Positions 25,818 to 36,910 of a stretch of 64,000 nucleotides of DNA are shown here, piece by piece. Within the stretch, counting starts at the first letter, position 1; each line of letters opens with the position of its first letter. The DNA is from Torymus aiolomorphi (Eukaryota > Arthropoda > Insecta > Hymenoptera > Torymidae), in NCBI GenBank assembly GCA_036365515.1, contig CM070873.1:72752529-72816528 (forward strand), given 5' to 3'. A model generated the notes under the pieces. The model ran no database searches, had not been told where the DNA came from, and saw only the letters and a list, made by a program, of their open reading frames with translations. The translations under genes were made by a program, and so were the position numbers.

Positions 25818-26560
25818 AATAGGCACGACCGCAATGCTCATAAAACCTTATAATTTTATTATTGCATTAATTGTAATACCTATTTTCATCGTTATTATCA
25901 TTAAAATATACATAAATACATTTCTGCAGTAAAATTTAAATGGAAATTATGCATTTATTATTTGATATTTATTATTTTTTGTAGAAAATTTGCCTTTTAA
26001 TTCTACACTTATATGCCTTTTAATTCCATGCATATAGATATATGTATTAGATAACTTTTCAAATAGTCTATGATTCATATATAAATTAATTAAGTATAAT
26101 TAATTGATATGATTAAAATGCACATAGGAATATTAAATATATAAGTATAACTATGATTGCAATTATATTTGAAATTAAAAACATTGTTTTCATAATTTCT
26201 ATTTGAATTATAATAATAGTTTTTATTTTTATTTATGCAAATGTTGAATAGAAAACAAATTTTATTTCAATGGTATCCACAACTTTTGTACTTGAAATTT
26301 TTGTGTTAAGTAAAATGCTTTTGAATAATATAAAGAAAAATACCGTTTCATTACTCCCGATTAATACAAAAATATAAAGTTTACACAGTTTTAACGAAAA
26401 CTGTAGACTAATCGCTCACTGCGGTATTCGTATAACTTATACATATACCGTATACAATTACGAAAAAATACTCGAGGCACATGGACACATACACTAATAC
26501 CGCGAATAGGAGAAAAACAAAAAGAGAAAAATCAACACGGGTGCATTCGGCAATGGTATA
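25818..26560. other. AT-rich, nothing recognised
   Basis: Very AT-rich sequence with no supported feature. Confidence 0.55.
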
Positions 26561-26830
26561 TATAATCTGTCTTGGTACTGCGTGCGTGCTGAGTACAGCA
26601 GCCGGGTAACCGTTACTATCTCGGCTGTGTATAGTGCGTTCACACCAGCGGAAAGACGCATGCGACCACGTGACCATGAGTGCTCCCTGTATATAAGATA
26701 TGGTATATCTATATATATATATGGATCGCGCGTGCTTTCTGCTACTAGCCCTATAGTGAGTCTGTGTTGACAGCGGCCCTACGGCGGCGTGCCTGCGCAT
26801 ATGTCCATGATGTGTGATGTTGTAAGGAAC
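26561..26830. promoter_or_regulatory. CpG-rich promoter-like block
   Basis: Moderately GC-rich sequence with a GTATATAAG run at about 26691, TATA-rich palindromes and the E-box-like CCACGTGAC (26666-26674). Frames on both strands lack domains. A promoter of an unseen gene or transposon is possible. Low confidence. Confidence 0.25.
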
Positions 26831-28200
26831 TAGCGTTCCTTGGAATACAAAATGGATGCAAACCGACCTTTAAGCCCCTTTTGCAATGGGAGCAATCGAT
26901 CGAACCCTTTTACACTACTCATTCATGCGTATTGCTAACATGAGAATAAACCTTATGATTCGTGGAAATGATTGGAAATAATAATAATAGGCTAAAAATT
27001 ATAACAAATATGGAGATTATTATTAATAATACTACAAATGCTATTAAAATCTTGGGAATAATTGATGTTCTGATAATCATTTAAATAACAGAAGCAACGC
27101 TGTCATAATTTCAGGTTAAGAAACAACCATATAATAATAATTAACAAATCATGAGCCTCACCGTCGCTGATAATTAACTGTTAAAATATAAAGCTTATAA
27201 TTATTTAAGAATGCGCGGTATTGTATAACAAGCGTTGTGCGACGTATAATCGGAGGATAATAACGTTGTGCAACGTTGTGTAAATAAACAAATATAATAA
27301 CTAAAAATAGTTAAGGAGTTGATTAGCAACAATCAACATAACCGACTAAGGATATTAATAATATTAATAACAATAATTTATCACAAGAGCTAGGGATAAA
27401 CAATAAAACGCAATTATAGATAATTAACAACAAATTTAAGAACAATCTCGAGTTATCCAGATAATTGGCTATTCTTGGAGGTACTGACGTGTAATAACAA
27501 CAATTGTTTATAATTAAGTAGTTTTTCGGGACAATAGTAACCAAACGTTGCTCAACGCAAATTGAAGGTTAATAATATCATGCAACGTTATAAAGTTAAC
27601 GAACTACGACCAATCCGAGAATGATTAATATCAATTGCAATAAATAAATAAAGCCATTATTATGCAATTATCAACGGTATTTACTAGAAAATTAGGAGTT
27701 GTGTAATAAAACGTAATTTGAACATACAATTGATTAATAATATCATAACTATTGGTTTATTGATTAATAATGTTAATGGTACTGATAAATAATACTAAAA
27801 ATAATTGCAATTGGATAGACAATTAAGACAATATGCAACAATGTTATGCAACGTATGGTTAATAATGATAACATATAAACCTAACTTGAGAGGTTAATAA
27901 AGATTAATTAAAACAATTAAACTGAGTAATTAATAAAGTTATTAGCGATAGTTTATCAGTTAGTTAACAATTTATTGTTTTAAGCACTTTTCATTAATAA
28001 ATTGAGATCATTATGATTAATAAGGAAGAGACCGGATAAATAAATAAAGTAACAATAAATTACCGGTGATACAAGTTGCATAATATGTTGATTAATATTA
28101 TTATTAATAATACGTCATTAAACGTAATCTAACATACATGACAATCTGTTGCAGAATATTCTAACGGACATTTTATTCCAAGAACTCCTAGGTAGTAAAC
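26831..28200. other. AT-rich tract with recurrent GCAACGTT words
   Basis: Dominated by TAATAAT and ATTAAT words. TGCAACGTT or close variants recur at about 27270, 27585, 27840 and nearby. No credible frame. It could be the upstream half of a large element whose promoter lies at 28.2-28.5 kb. Confidence 0.4.
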
Positions 28201-28500
28201 AATTCCATGAAATTACGTAATAGGTAACCGGCCAAAAGGGGAACCAATAAGAGAAGCAGTATCTCCTACCACAGAAGAAGGGGGCGGAGCCTCCTTTCAG
28301 ATTTTGACGTCCTACAGCACTTCCACAGGCTATAGATGTATTTCAAGTTTTTACCACCAGAGGGAGAAGGATCATCCTCAACAGCTTTCAGGTCCGCGCT
28401 CACCATATAAAAGGGAGCCCAGTACACCGACAGGAGTCTCGCTTAGAGAAATAAACCAATCTTGTACCTATCAGCACCCACGTATCTTCAAGTATTACGC
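28201..28500 (+). promoter_or_regulatory. TATA/CCAAT promoter-like block
   Basis: In order on the plus strand: CCAAT (28243-28247), GGGGGCGGAG (about 28280), the CRE-like TGACGTCC (28306), a strong TATAAAA (28406-28412), a probable start region near 28436, and AATAAA at 28450-28455. A TATA box with AATAAA just downstream resembles an LTR U3-R junction, but no paired LTR, primer site or gag/pol frame was found. A solo LTR or a Pol II promoter of a noncoding RNA are the main options. Confidence 0.45.
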
Positions 28501-28527
28501 TGAATATATATATAGTTATATCAAGAT

Positions 28528-28760
28528 CAACGCATTTTCAACGATTTTATATCAAGTTTCAACGGTTTCATCAAGTGTTAACTGTTAACAAGTATTAACA
28601 AGTTTCAACAATCTTCAACGAGTTTCAACAAGTTTGAACGAGCTCTAACCAGTTTCAACGAGTTTGGACGAGTTTTGAGAAGTTTCAACGAGTTTTTAAC
28701 AAGTTTCAATTACTTCGACGATCTTTCAACGAGTCAACTACATTCAACAACAACAAGTTA
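28528..28760 (+). repeat. Degenerate CAACGAGTTT tandem array
   Basis: About 18 units of 10-13 bases built on (T)CAAC(G/A)AGTTT occupy the stretch just downstream of the TATA box, so they would be transcribed. The units are diverged. The reverse strand could be read as open but has no domain. Confidence 0.75.
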
Positions 28761-29695
28761 ACAACAACGAAAGGATCAACAACCTCACTAATCGGAGGAG
28801 GGAGAGCTGTCCTGCCCAAGGTTTTTGAGGCTGTGGTTTTCCTTGGGACTTCAGGGTGAATACCAGGACAACGGGTGATTGAAATTGGGTCCACGGCCGT
28901 CCAAATCGAAGGAAGAACCCCAATCAACACCGAATCCGACGGATAAATCAGATAACATATAAATATATATATATATATATATTAGCAAATCGTCTCGTCT
29001 TTAAGGATCGATAATTTACAATTTAAGGATCGATAATTTACAACTTAATACACTCTTTATATTTAACTCTGTGTTAAAGAATAACGAATTAGATAAGATT
29101 TTAAGAAGTTAAGATTATTAAGATAATTAAGATCATTTAATATAAATTAGACTTTATATTTAATATTTCAATTCATAATAACTAAATTCAAGGATAAATA
29201 ATTTACGATTTAAAGTATATATTAATTAACTGTTTACAATTAATTCTACATTTTAAAAGCATAATAAGGTAGATAAGTCTCTAAGAATTTAAGATATACG
29301 ATTAGTAAGGTTACTTAATACAAATACGTAATAAATTCTCAATTAAGGATTTTGAATTGCAATAACAAATTCAATTCATTCAATTAACTTTTATATTAAT
29401 TTTCGTACTTTTTACATAGCATCTAGCAAAGATAGATAAGATTTCTAAGTTAACCAGTTAATAATTAATAATTTTATGTAATAACTAATACCATCCACGA
29501 ATGTAACACCAATTATATCTTTGATTAATTTTATTTAAGTTTATATTTGTGCATAAGACGATAGCGTAGTCTTTAAATCAAAATTCAAACTATAAAATAA
29601 CAATTTATGTCACTTAATTTATAATTTGAGAAAGTGTAATAAATTTATTTCTTGTGCTATTTGTACTTTTGTACTTAATTGGACGACGATCCCAC
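28761..29695. other. Purine tract, then AT-rich sequence
   Basis: GGAGGAGGGAGAG at 28794-28806 is followed by CTGTCC, reminiscent of an LTR-element polypurine tract, then about 120 bases of balanced sequence. From 28950 it is AT-rich, with a 22-bp doublet (AAGGATCGATAATTTACAA, from about 29003). No frame is supported. Confidence 0.4.
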
Positions 29696-29930
29696 TACCT
29701 ATATAAAACCCTAGGGCCATTCTAGAATTTCATTTGTCAAATATTACATTCGCTTGCCGCTCTATATTAAAGACTTTAGTTTATGGCCACTGGGTTCGTA
29801 ACAATGTCAACAATCGCCGGCTCCCGGCGTTCCCTGTAGTGATGACGGCTGTTTCAATACACCGACCTGGAGGATGTCGTCCCTTTCATCGTGTTACTGA
29901 TAATGATAATATTCGTCAGACATAGGAAGG
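29696..29930 (+). other. TATA-like site followed by a short open frame
   Basis: CTATATAAAACC at about 29699 precedes a 63-codon frame (29734-29925) of ordinary base composition. It is rich in R, N and V but has no domain, signal or splice pattern I can name. A short exon or noncoding RNA start are possible. I do not call a gene. Confidence 0.25.
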
Positions 29931-30430
29931 CAGCATGTCGACGGCGAGAGCAAATTTCGTAAGCCCTTTCTCGTTCCTAACCTCTCTGATAGGTAAGCTG
30001 ATGGTACTTTCTCTTGTTGCAGGTATCTGGCGACGAGAGTAGTGTAAACGATAAGCACTGCTGCAGAATCTTTCTTGAGTGTGGTGATGTTGCTTGGCTC
30101 ATTTATTTATTAGTCATATATGTGGTTTTCAGATACTCAACTTCCCATGTGTGTGTTTGACTCTTATACTAGTGGCTCTGTGTATAGTTAATCTACTGCT
30201 GCTGCCTTCAGTGACTCTCAGGCTGGAGCTGTTTTCAGCAATGAAACAATGAATGAGGTTCCACCAGTCTTTCCTCTCTAATTGTTACAGGTAGCTGGTG
30301 CAGCGAGAATAGTGAACAACAACCAGACTTTTCTTTTGTAATGTTTTTTTCTGTCAACTATTCATTAGTCATATGTGGTTTCTAGGTGCTCAACTTTCCT
30401 CGCTTGTCTCCCAGATCAGTGGCTAATCTG
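29931..30430. repeat. Diverged tandem duplication, ~280 bp
   Basis: TTGTTGCAGGTATCTGG..CGAGAGTAGTG (about 30014) and AATTGTTACAGGTAGCTGG..CGAGAATAGTG (about 30290) align. So do the later ATTAGTCATATATGTGGTT and ATTAGTCATATGTGGTTTC blocks. Both keep pyrimidine-AG motifs that look like splice acceptors. No conserved frame spans them. Confidence 0.6.
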
Positions 30431-31334
30431 TTCAGGTGTTTTATTCATCCCTACTGTGAGGCAGTCCTTGAGATTGAGAGAAACATGACAGTCTCTATCA
30501 GTATTTCCCTCCGAGATGGCTATTAGATAATTCGAGTAGACTGTCATGCATGGAGTAGTGCCTGCCCTGGGCCGTCCAGCCTCAATTTGTAGCTTCTCCA
30601 GCTCTATATCAGTGATCTTCAAGTGTTAGTGCTTTAGAATGTGAGGGGATAGATAATTAGGAACTGGGGGATATCATAAAAGTGCTGTGTGTGCAGGTTA
30701 GATGCGATACTGGTAGCCAGTTGTCGCTAGTCATATTAGCTCAAATAGTTAATTTCTGAGTTTAGTCAGGGTATACGAACTCATTTCAGGGTATCTGTTG
30801 TTATAATACATCCTTATGTACTTTGCAGACTTTTACTAAGTGAGACTTGCCAATTTAATAGTTGTCCAGGACACTGTAAGACTGACAAAGTCAGCATTGC
30901 ATTCTTTATACATTGAACTTTACTATATTACAAAATCTATAACACATACATTACATTAGTTTTTTTTGCGTAATATGATATTACTTTAACATGTCCTTTT
31001 ATAATATTAGACAATTTTGACTCTCTTAGTTCAATCGCTTAGATTTTGTGAACATAATTAACAGGTTAAGCTGTTAATTTTATATGTAATTTCTAATTTT
31101 TATCAAAACAGTAAGAAAACATAATTATAGATTTTTAACAACCGAATTATGAAAACATTTTTCCAATTTCGATTTTACCACATACTAAGTTCTCTAGATC
31201 ATTGACAAGAAATTTAAGTTTTGACAGCTTTTATGTAACAGTTTTTGTTAGTTATTGTTTTAGTTTTTTTCATTGGTATTTAAATGATATCTATATCCTT
31301 TGTATTTAAGAAATCTATTGGAAATCAATTTTTT
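30431..31334. other. No gene seen
   Basis: Balanced sequence to about 30900, then AT-rich. A 68-codon frame on the minus strand (30416-30622) has no domain. Nothing supported. Confidence 0.5.
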
Positions 31335-31875
31335 GTACGATAAGCAAAAATCGTCTATATTATGTATATTTTGGCGTTTAAAATCGTTTTTATATGTCTA
31401 AGTCGTCGGGAGTTGATTTACGTGAAAATATTAAATAGGAAAAAGTTTTGTTTAACTATATCTATAGCTTATGTATTGAATATTTTTCTGTAAAATCAAA
31501 TTCTGTCATGTTATAGCCGAAAATTGTCCATTTTATGTATATTTAGCGTTAAAATCGTTTTTATTAGTCTAACTCGTCACGAGTTGATTTTACACAAAAA
31601 TGTGAAATAGAAAAAAGTTTTGTTTAAATATTATCTACAACTTTTGTATTTAACATTTTTGTGTAAAATCAAATCCTGTCAAGTTATTGCCGAAAATCGT
31701 CAATTTTATGTATATTTTGGCGTTTAAAATCGTTTTTATAAGTCTAACTTATCAGGAGTTCATTTTACACAAAAATGATAAATAGGAAAAAGTTTTATTT
31801 AAATATTATCTACAACTTTTGTATTTGACATTTTTGTGTAAAATCAAATCCTGTCAAGTTATAGCCTAAAATCGT
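31335..31875. repeat. Three tandem ~175-bp units, each self-complementary
   Basis: AAAATCGTTTTTA recurs near 31380, 31549 and 31727. Each unit holds TAGTCTAA..TC, then TTTACACAAAAATG or a variant, an A/T-rich loop with AAAGTTTTGTTTAA, then CATTTTTGTGTAAAATC, which pairs with the former. Each unit is thus a hairpin of about 90 bases. Units 2 and 3 are closest to each other. Confidence 0.8.
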
Positions 31876-32270
31876 CAATTTTTGACCTTTTTTGCCGTTT
31901 TTCGCAGTTATCTTGGCAAATATTGCTCGTAGAAAAAAGTGTCCGACATAAAAAAGATGTATTTTAATTAGTTTTAGCAGATAGGCTTGTAGACATTAGC
32001 TTGAAATTAATTTTTTTAGACATTAAGTTTAAAAATCGATTTTTTGATATGTTTCTTTGTGCTCGCATTTTGAAAGTTTTTCATCGATCTTTCTCAATTG
32101 AGAACCAGCACTTAGGTATAATTAGAGGAGTATTTTCCCGCAATCCCGATGAAATCGGTTGAGAATTCATTGAGATAATCGATAAACTTGATTACATACG
32201 GACGTACAGACATACATACATCACAGTTTAAAACACACTCATTTTGGCTGGAAACGACTTTTCACATATT
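31876..32270. other. Right end of the 31-kb repeat, GAAATCGGTTGAG block
   Basis: After a diverged fourth half-unit the sequence has GATGAAATCGGTTGAGAATT (about 32148) and GGACGTACAGACATACATAC (about 32200). Family H has the comparable pair AAAATCGGTCGAG then a CA tract. This suggests the two repeats belong to one broader class. Confidence 0.45.
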
Positions 32271-33082
32271 AAATTCTTAGTTTTTAAAGTGGCACAATTT
32301 TCGCTATGGTGAAATTATAAGGCTCTCCCGAATAGCGGTCCTGCCTAAAAATGCAAAAATGAAAAACATGCAAAAATGAAAAACTTTTTACCATTTTCTT
32401 ATGCTGCCTAAGTGTTGTGTAACATTCCAGAAAATCAATATCTTTTAACGGATGAAAGGTAACATGAGTAAGCACCTTTTTTGTCCTTTATAGTAATCTT
32501 CTTTAGTCATTTTCACGGCACAAGTTCTTTGAGTCCCGATTGAAAGAAGAAACATAATTTTTAACGAAATAAAAAGTATATCTTTTACCTCGGGAAGGAA
32601 AGCACTCTTAACCGACTAACGAATACTACACTTGCTTTTTCAGAAATTGGCTTCTACAACTTCTTCGTAATACTTTTCCAACAAATCCTGGACTTTTCAC
32701 GTTAGTCTCAAATGTTACCGAAACTATTACCGGTTTTGAGTGCAGTATATATGTATAGTTTCTAAACAGAGTCAATCAGTGATCGTTTGAATTAGCGCTG
32801 TGACGTGAAATGAGGATCTCCCTTGCGTTCAAAGTCGGAACTTAGTTAATTTGTTGGAAATTAATCTAGGGACGAACAGGTCAGGAAGAATTCCAAATCA
32901 AAGAGATGAACTTCAGTTTGCAGATTCCCCGGAGTAACTCTATTAAACTCAATTTGCCATTAATAATAACTTTCCATTCAGACGCGATTTAAGATATTGG
33001 AAATGGTAGATTTATTTTGGAAGAAAACTAGATTTAGAATAAAATATTAGAAAATGAAATGTGGAATATTAACATATATTTT
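32271..33082. other. No gene seen
   Basis: Mixed AT-rich sequence. A 63-codon minus-strand frame (32284-32475) has no recognisable domain. Confidence 0.5.
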
Positions 33083-33179
33083 GCTTCCCCCTAGAGGAAG
33101 CTTTGTGATAGTAATTTTTTGACTTGTTGTAAAAACAAGGTGTTAGGAATCAAAATAACATGGTTTTTGAAAAATGTCT

Positions 33180-33206
33180 GTGCGTGCGTGCGTGCGTGCG
33201 TATGTG

Positions 33207-33269
<63 letters not shown>

Positions 33270-33274
33270 TGTGT
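33180..33274. repeat. GT microsatellite of family H copy 2
   Basis: GTGC repeats pass into about 30 GT units. Overlapping frames are artefacts. Confidence 0.95.
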
Positions 33275-33589
33275 ACACCTGGATCTCAGCTTCTACTCGG
33301 TCGATTTTAACCGAACAGGTCTCATTTTTTTTTGTGTGATTGCTGGTCAAAAATCCGTTTTTTGATTGAGCCAATGCGTTTTTGTTTTATTTCGAATTTT
33401 CGATTTTCTCAAAATTTATTTTTGCTTTTTTTTAATGATAGGATCGAGATATTTTAATCGGATGGGTAGCATTCGAAAGAGAATTAAAATACCTATATTT
33501 TCTAAAAATTTCTGGCTATCACGGTTCTTTTGTTATTAACAAAAATAAAAACGTGTTTTTTTTTAAAGTTTATAACTCCCTGATGATGT

Positions 33590-34395
33590 TATATGTGCAA
33601 ATCCGCGGACTATAGCAAACAACTGGGGTACAAAAACGGAAAAAAATTTTTTTGAGGGCACACCTATTAAGGTTTTTTCGGTTCTTTGGGGGTCCCCCAA
33701 CATGAAAATACTCGTGAACACTCATTATCAGTTGCCAAGCTTTTTTGCCGACGAAATCAATTTTTCTTATGGAAATTTAACATGGGAAAAATGGACGAAA
33801 AGTAGTCATTGATGATTAACCAATAGCAAACTATTGAAGAGGCCAAACCAAATTCCACAAAAAGCGATTGAAGTTGAAGAATAGAGCTTTAATTTGAGAT
33901 AAGAATCGTTAAAATCTGTCGATTCTGTGCAAAGCTACGTGAAGTTGAAAATGGCGAAAAATGATAAAAATTTTATGAATTACGTGGGTTTGAAAAAAAT
34001 CGCTCATTATCGTCATTATTCGCCATTTTCAAATTCACATAGCTTTACACAGAATCGACCGATTTTAACGATTCTCATCACAAATTAAAGCTCTACTCTT
34101 CAACTTAAATCGCTTTTTTGTGGAATTTGGTTTGGCCTCTTCAATAGTTTGCTATTGGTTAATTATCAATCACTACTTTTCGTCTATTTTTCCCATGTTA
34201 AATTTCCATAAGAAAACTTGATTTCGTCGGCAAAAAAGCTTGGCAACTGATAATGAGTGTTCACGAGTATTTTCATGTTGGGGGGGACCCCCAAAGAACC
34301 AAAAAAACCTTATGTGGTAGGTGTGCCCTCAAAAAAATGTTTTCCGTTTTTGTACCCCAGTTGTTTGCTGTAGTCCGTGGATTTGCACATATATG
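33590..34395. mobile_element. 0.8-kb foldback inside family H copy 2
   Basis: Arms of about 380 bases are close inverted copies. ATATGTGCAAATCCGCGGAC at the left pairs with GTCCGTGGATTTGCACATAT at the right, and GGGTCCCCCAACATGAAAAT pairs with ATTTTCATGTTGGGGGGGAC. The loop is about 40 bases near 33990. TA-rich sequence at both edges leaves the duplication ambiguous. No frame. Confidence 0.85.
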
Positions 34396-34432
34396 TATAT
34401 ATTATGTTAAATAGAGAGCATTCTTGTCCGTT

Positions 34433-34435
34433 GAT

Positions 34436-34467
<32 letters not shown>

Positions 34468-34469
34468 AT
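34433..34469. repeat. (AAAT)n microsatellite
   Basis: About nine TAAA units within family H copy 2. Confidence 0.95.
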
Positions 34470-34624
34470 CTAAAAGTTAATACTTTTCAATCTTCATAAA
34501 TGAATTTAATTATAATTATGTCACAAATAGTTGCAAAAATTATAAATTTTGTTATTAAAAATTAATTAAAGGAATCAACAAATTAAAGGAAGCCACGGGC
34601 CAATGAATTGGCAGCGGTTTTTTA

Positions 34625-35444
34625 AACTATAATAATGCCTTCAAAATTCATATATTAATTAACATTTCGCTTCGTAATTTTATCTTTTGAGATGCGTTTT
34701 TTTTCAACGTGTTTTATATTGTTACAATAATACTGATTTCTCTAAAATTTGTAGATTCGAAGTGGTAGTTATAAAAGTATCAACTTCTTTATAGTTTGTA
34801 TAATTCTTTTGAATTAGCAATCAATGGTGCAACTTTAATATAGACTTTTGATCATTAAAGTACTCAAGCTTTATTTCTTACTTTCTTCATACAGAAGATG
34901 GCATAATATTATTTCCCTCGGACAATAGCAGTCGACACACAGTTCGCTTTTATATTTTATTATTCCTTATAAGAATTGTTAGCATTTTTGCTTGTTACCA
35001 GACACAAGAGACCAAGAAGAGAAATTATAAATTTTTTTGCTTCGACCCTTTTACTTCGTGAAGCATTGTAGAAAAGTTAGGAAAAAATATCTAGGCATAT
35101 AATGAATGCAGAAATAAAAGTTTTCCTAAAATAAGATATTATGTTATTATTTAATATTTAATTAAAATTAACCTGTTAAAAATCATTTTTATCACTCGAT
35201 TCTTAAAATAAGAATTTTAATCAAATATTTTTTATTTTTTTTTAAGTACTCATTGTTAAAAAAAAAACTAAAATAAGCATGATTTTTTAACTTGCTACGA
35301 ACGAATATGATATAACAAATTTTCAGTTTATGAATTCACATCATATCATGTTAACAACATATCAAGAATTCTGGCTGACCAAACTCGGGTATTTTCTACT
35401 TTCAAATATATAAGCTGATTTATTATTCCTTGCTTTCTCACGTA
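34625..35444. other. AT-rich, nothing recognised
   Basis: AT-rich sequence. A GCTTC..GAAGC hairpin near 35040-35066 faintly resembles the family H right end but lacks the CA tract. Confidence 0.5.
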
Positions 35445-35966
35445 CTGAGATCAACTTACTCACATTTTCAAAATCATATATAATAACTCCACTTTTTACA
35501 TTATAAATATATTATTATTCAATAATTGTGTATCTTTATTATAAATAATTGTGTACATATTATAAAAATTGAAATTGTACATCTAATTTTGATTTTTTTA
35601 ATGGTCCATTATAATTTTCGCCATCCTCTTCTTTTATTTTCAATAAAATATCGTTGATTGTTGATTTTATCATTTCTTATACCATCTTAATAAAAACAAG
35701 CAAATAAAATATTATGTAAACACAAATATCAGTGGCAGCTAATAAAAACATCATTTACATAACTTTGTAAAGACAAAATGAGTGTATATATAATTATATA
35801 CCCATGAACAATAAACGTTTAAACTTTAAAATATTTATCTTAAAATTGAGTGAGGGTAATTCTTACTATATTCACTTCTTAAATCGTGATTAGTCGAAAA
35901 ATTAGTTCAAACAAGTTTAAACTTTAAAATTTGTATCTCGAAATTGAGTGAGGGTAATTCTTACTA
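35445..35966 (+). repeat. AT-rich repeat family R, left part
   Basis: The same sequence recurs at 63160-63641 and in part at 41635-42240. Marker words are GAGATCAACTTACTCACATT, CAAATATCAGTGGCAGC, and the doublet AAATTGAGTGAGGGTAATTC (about 35847 and 35942). It is cut after TTACTA by the 5.67-kb retro-insertion. No frame. Confidence 0.75.
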
Positions 35967-36432
35967 AAAAAATTGGTGGTTTCCACGCAGCCTATTGGCC
36001 CAGCGCGTATCCTCCCACACCTTTATTTTCATTCCTATTATTACAGCAGCCTATATATTTTCCTGAGGACCTCTCTTTTTACCTACTTTCCATACCTTTT
36101 TAATCCATCCCGCATTCGCCCAGGGTTATGCCTGTGGGGCGGGGAAAACCTATAGGCAAACCACGTGGGATAAATCCTAATTAGGAAAACCCGCCCCGGG
36201 ATGGTCGGTGTATTGGAATAATTCAGTTTGGATGTCTAGGTCACATTCCGTAGGCTTAGACACCGAAACTGTATTTATCCACACCTCCCGCTCAGTTTGT
36301 AAGAAGGCAAATTCAACACCTAACCGATCACACGAGGTAGTCGCAAACAAAGCGAGCGGTCACCCATCCAAGTAGTAACCGCTCCCTTTGCTGCTTAACT
36401 TCGGTGATCGGCCGAGGTGGCGACTGCGCTAC
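35967..36432 (-). mobile_element. 5S rRNA-derived SINE (SINE3 type)
   Basis: The minus strand near its start reads CCGATCACCGAAGTTAAGCA and then GGTTACTACTTGGATGGGTG and ACCGC, closely matching eukaryotic 5S rRNA, including the internal A and C promoter boxes. The usual first 30 or so bases of 5S are reduced to about 20 unlike bases. The body has AACCCTGGGCGAATGCGGGA, nearly identical to a block in the tRNA-headed SINE at 62.4 kb, so the two families share a 3' module. The 3' end is T-rich, not a clean poly(A). Confidence 0.8.
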
Positions 36433-36910
36433 TTTTTTTTTTTTTGTTTAAATTCCATTTATTGAGAAAAATAAGGTTTACATGTGAGTGTAAATAGGAG
36501 CTAAACGGAACCTGAAAAAGCTCTAACAATAATGTGGTTATTATACATAGTATAGCCCTCAGGGGGGCATTCGCTATAAAACATGTTGTTTTTGTTAAAT
36601 TTTTTGTAACGGGGTGTGCATCTTGATGATGCTGGGCGTGCTGTCCGCGAAACAATGTCTGGGGGGTAATAAAGAGCGCGGAAAAACTTGAGTTGAAAAA
36701 ACCGTGGGTACAGAGTGTGTTAAGGAGGTATAGTGAAGGGGTTTATAAATCGCAGATTACTATATTACATATTTACAGGTATGGTATGTACAGAGTTTTG
36801 AAGCTGTTATAGCATTCAGTGTGTAAGTGTGAGAGTATGTCTGTCGCACTATATGTGGGTGTAATCGGGTTACATGATACTGTATAGTTTGTTAATGACT
36901 TGTGTGATCA

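Larger units (their letters stand above)
33083..34624 (-). mobile_element. Family H element, copy 2, split by a foldback
   Basis: Read on the minus strand it starts at 34624 with AAAAAACCGCTGCCAATTCA and ends at 33083 with the hairpin CTTCCTCTAGGGGGAAG followed by CAAAA. A TG/CA tract (33180-33274) stands at the expected place, and the AAAATCGACCGAGTAG block is present. The ATCACGGTTCTTTTGTTATT core is at about 33516 on the plus strand. An 806-bp foldback lies at 33590-34395, so the H copy itself is only about 740 bases. No coding content. Confidence 0.7.

Noticed and set aside
28150..28960. A complete LTR retrotransposon
   Set aside because: Promoter and purine-tract features are suggestive, but there is no second LTR, no gag or pol frame and no clear primer-binding site.
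36330..36432. A 5S rRNA gene
   Set aside because: Only the central part of 5S is present, fused to a SINE body and within a retro-insertion.
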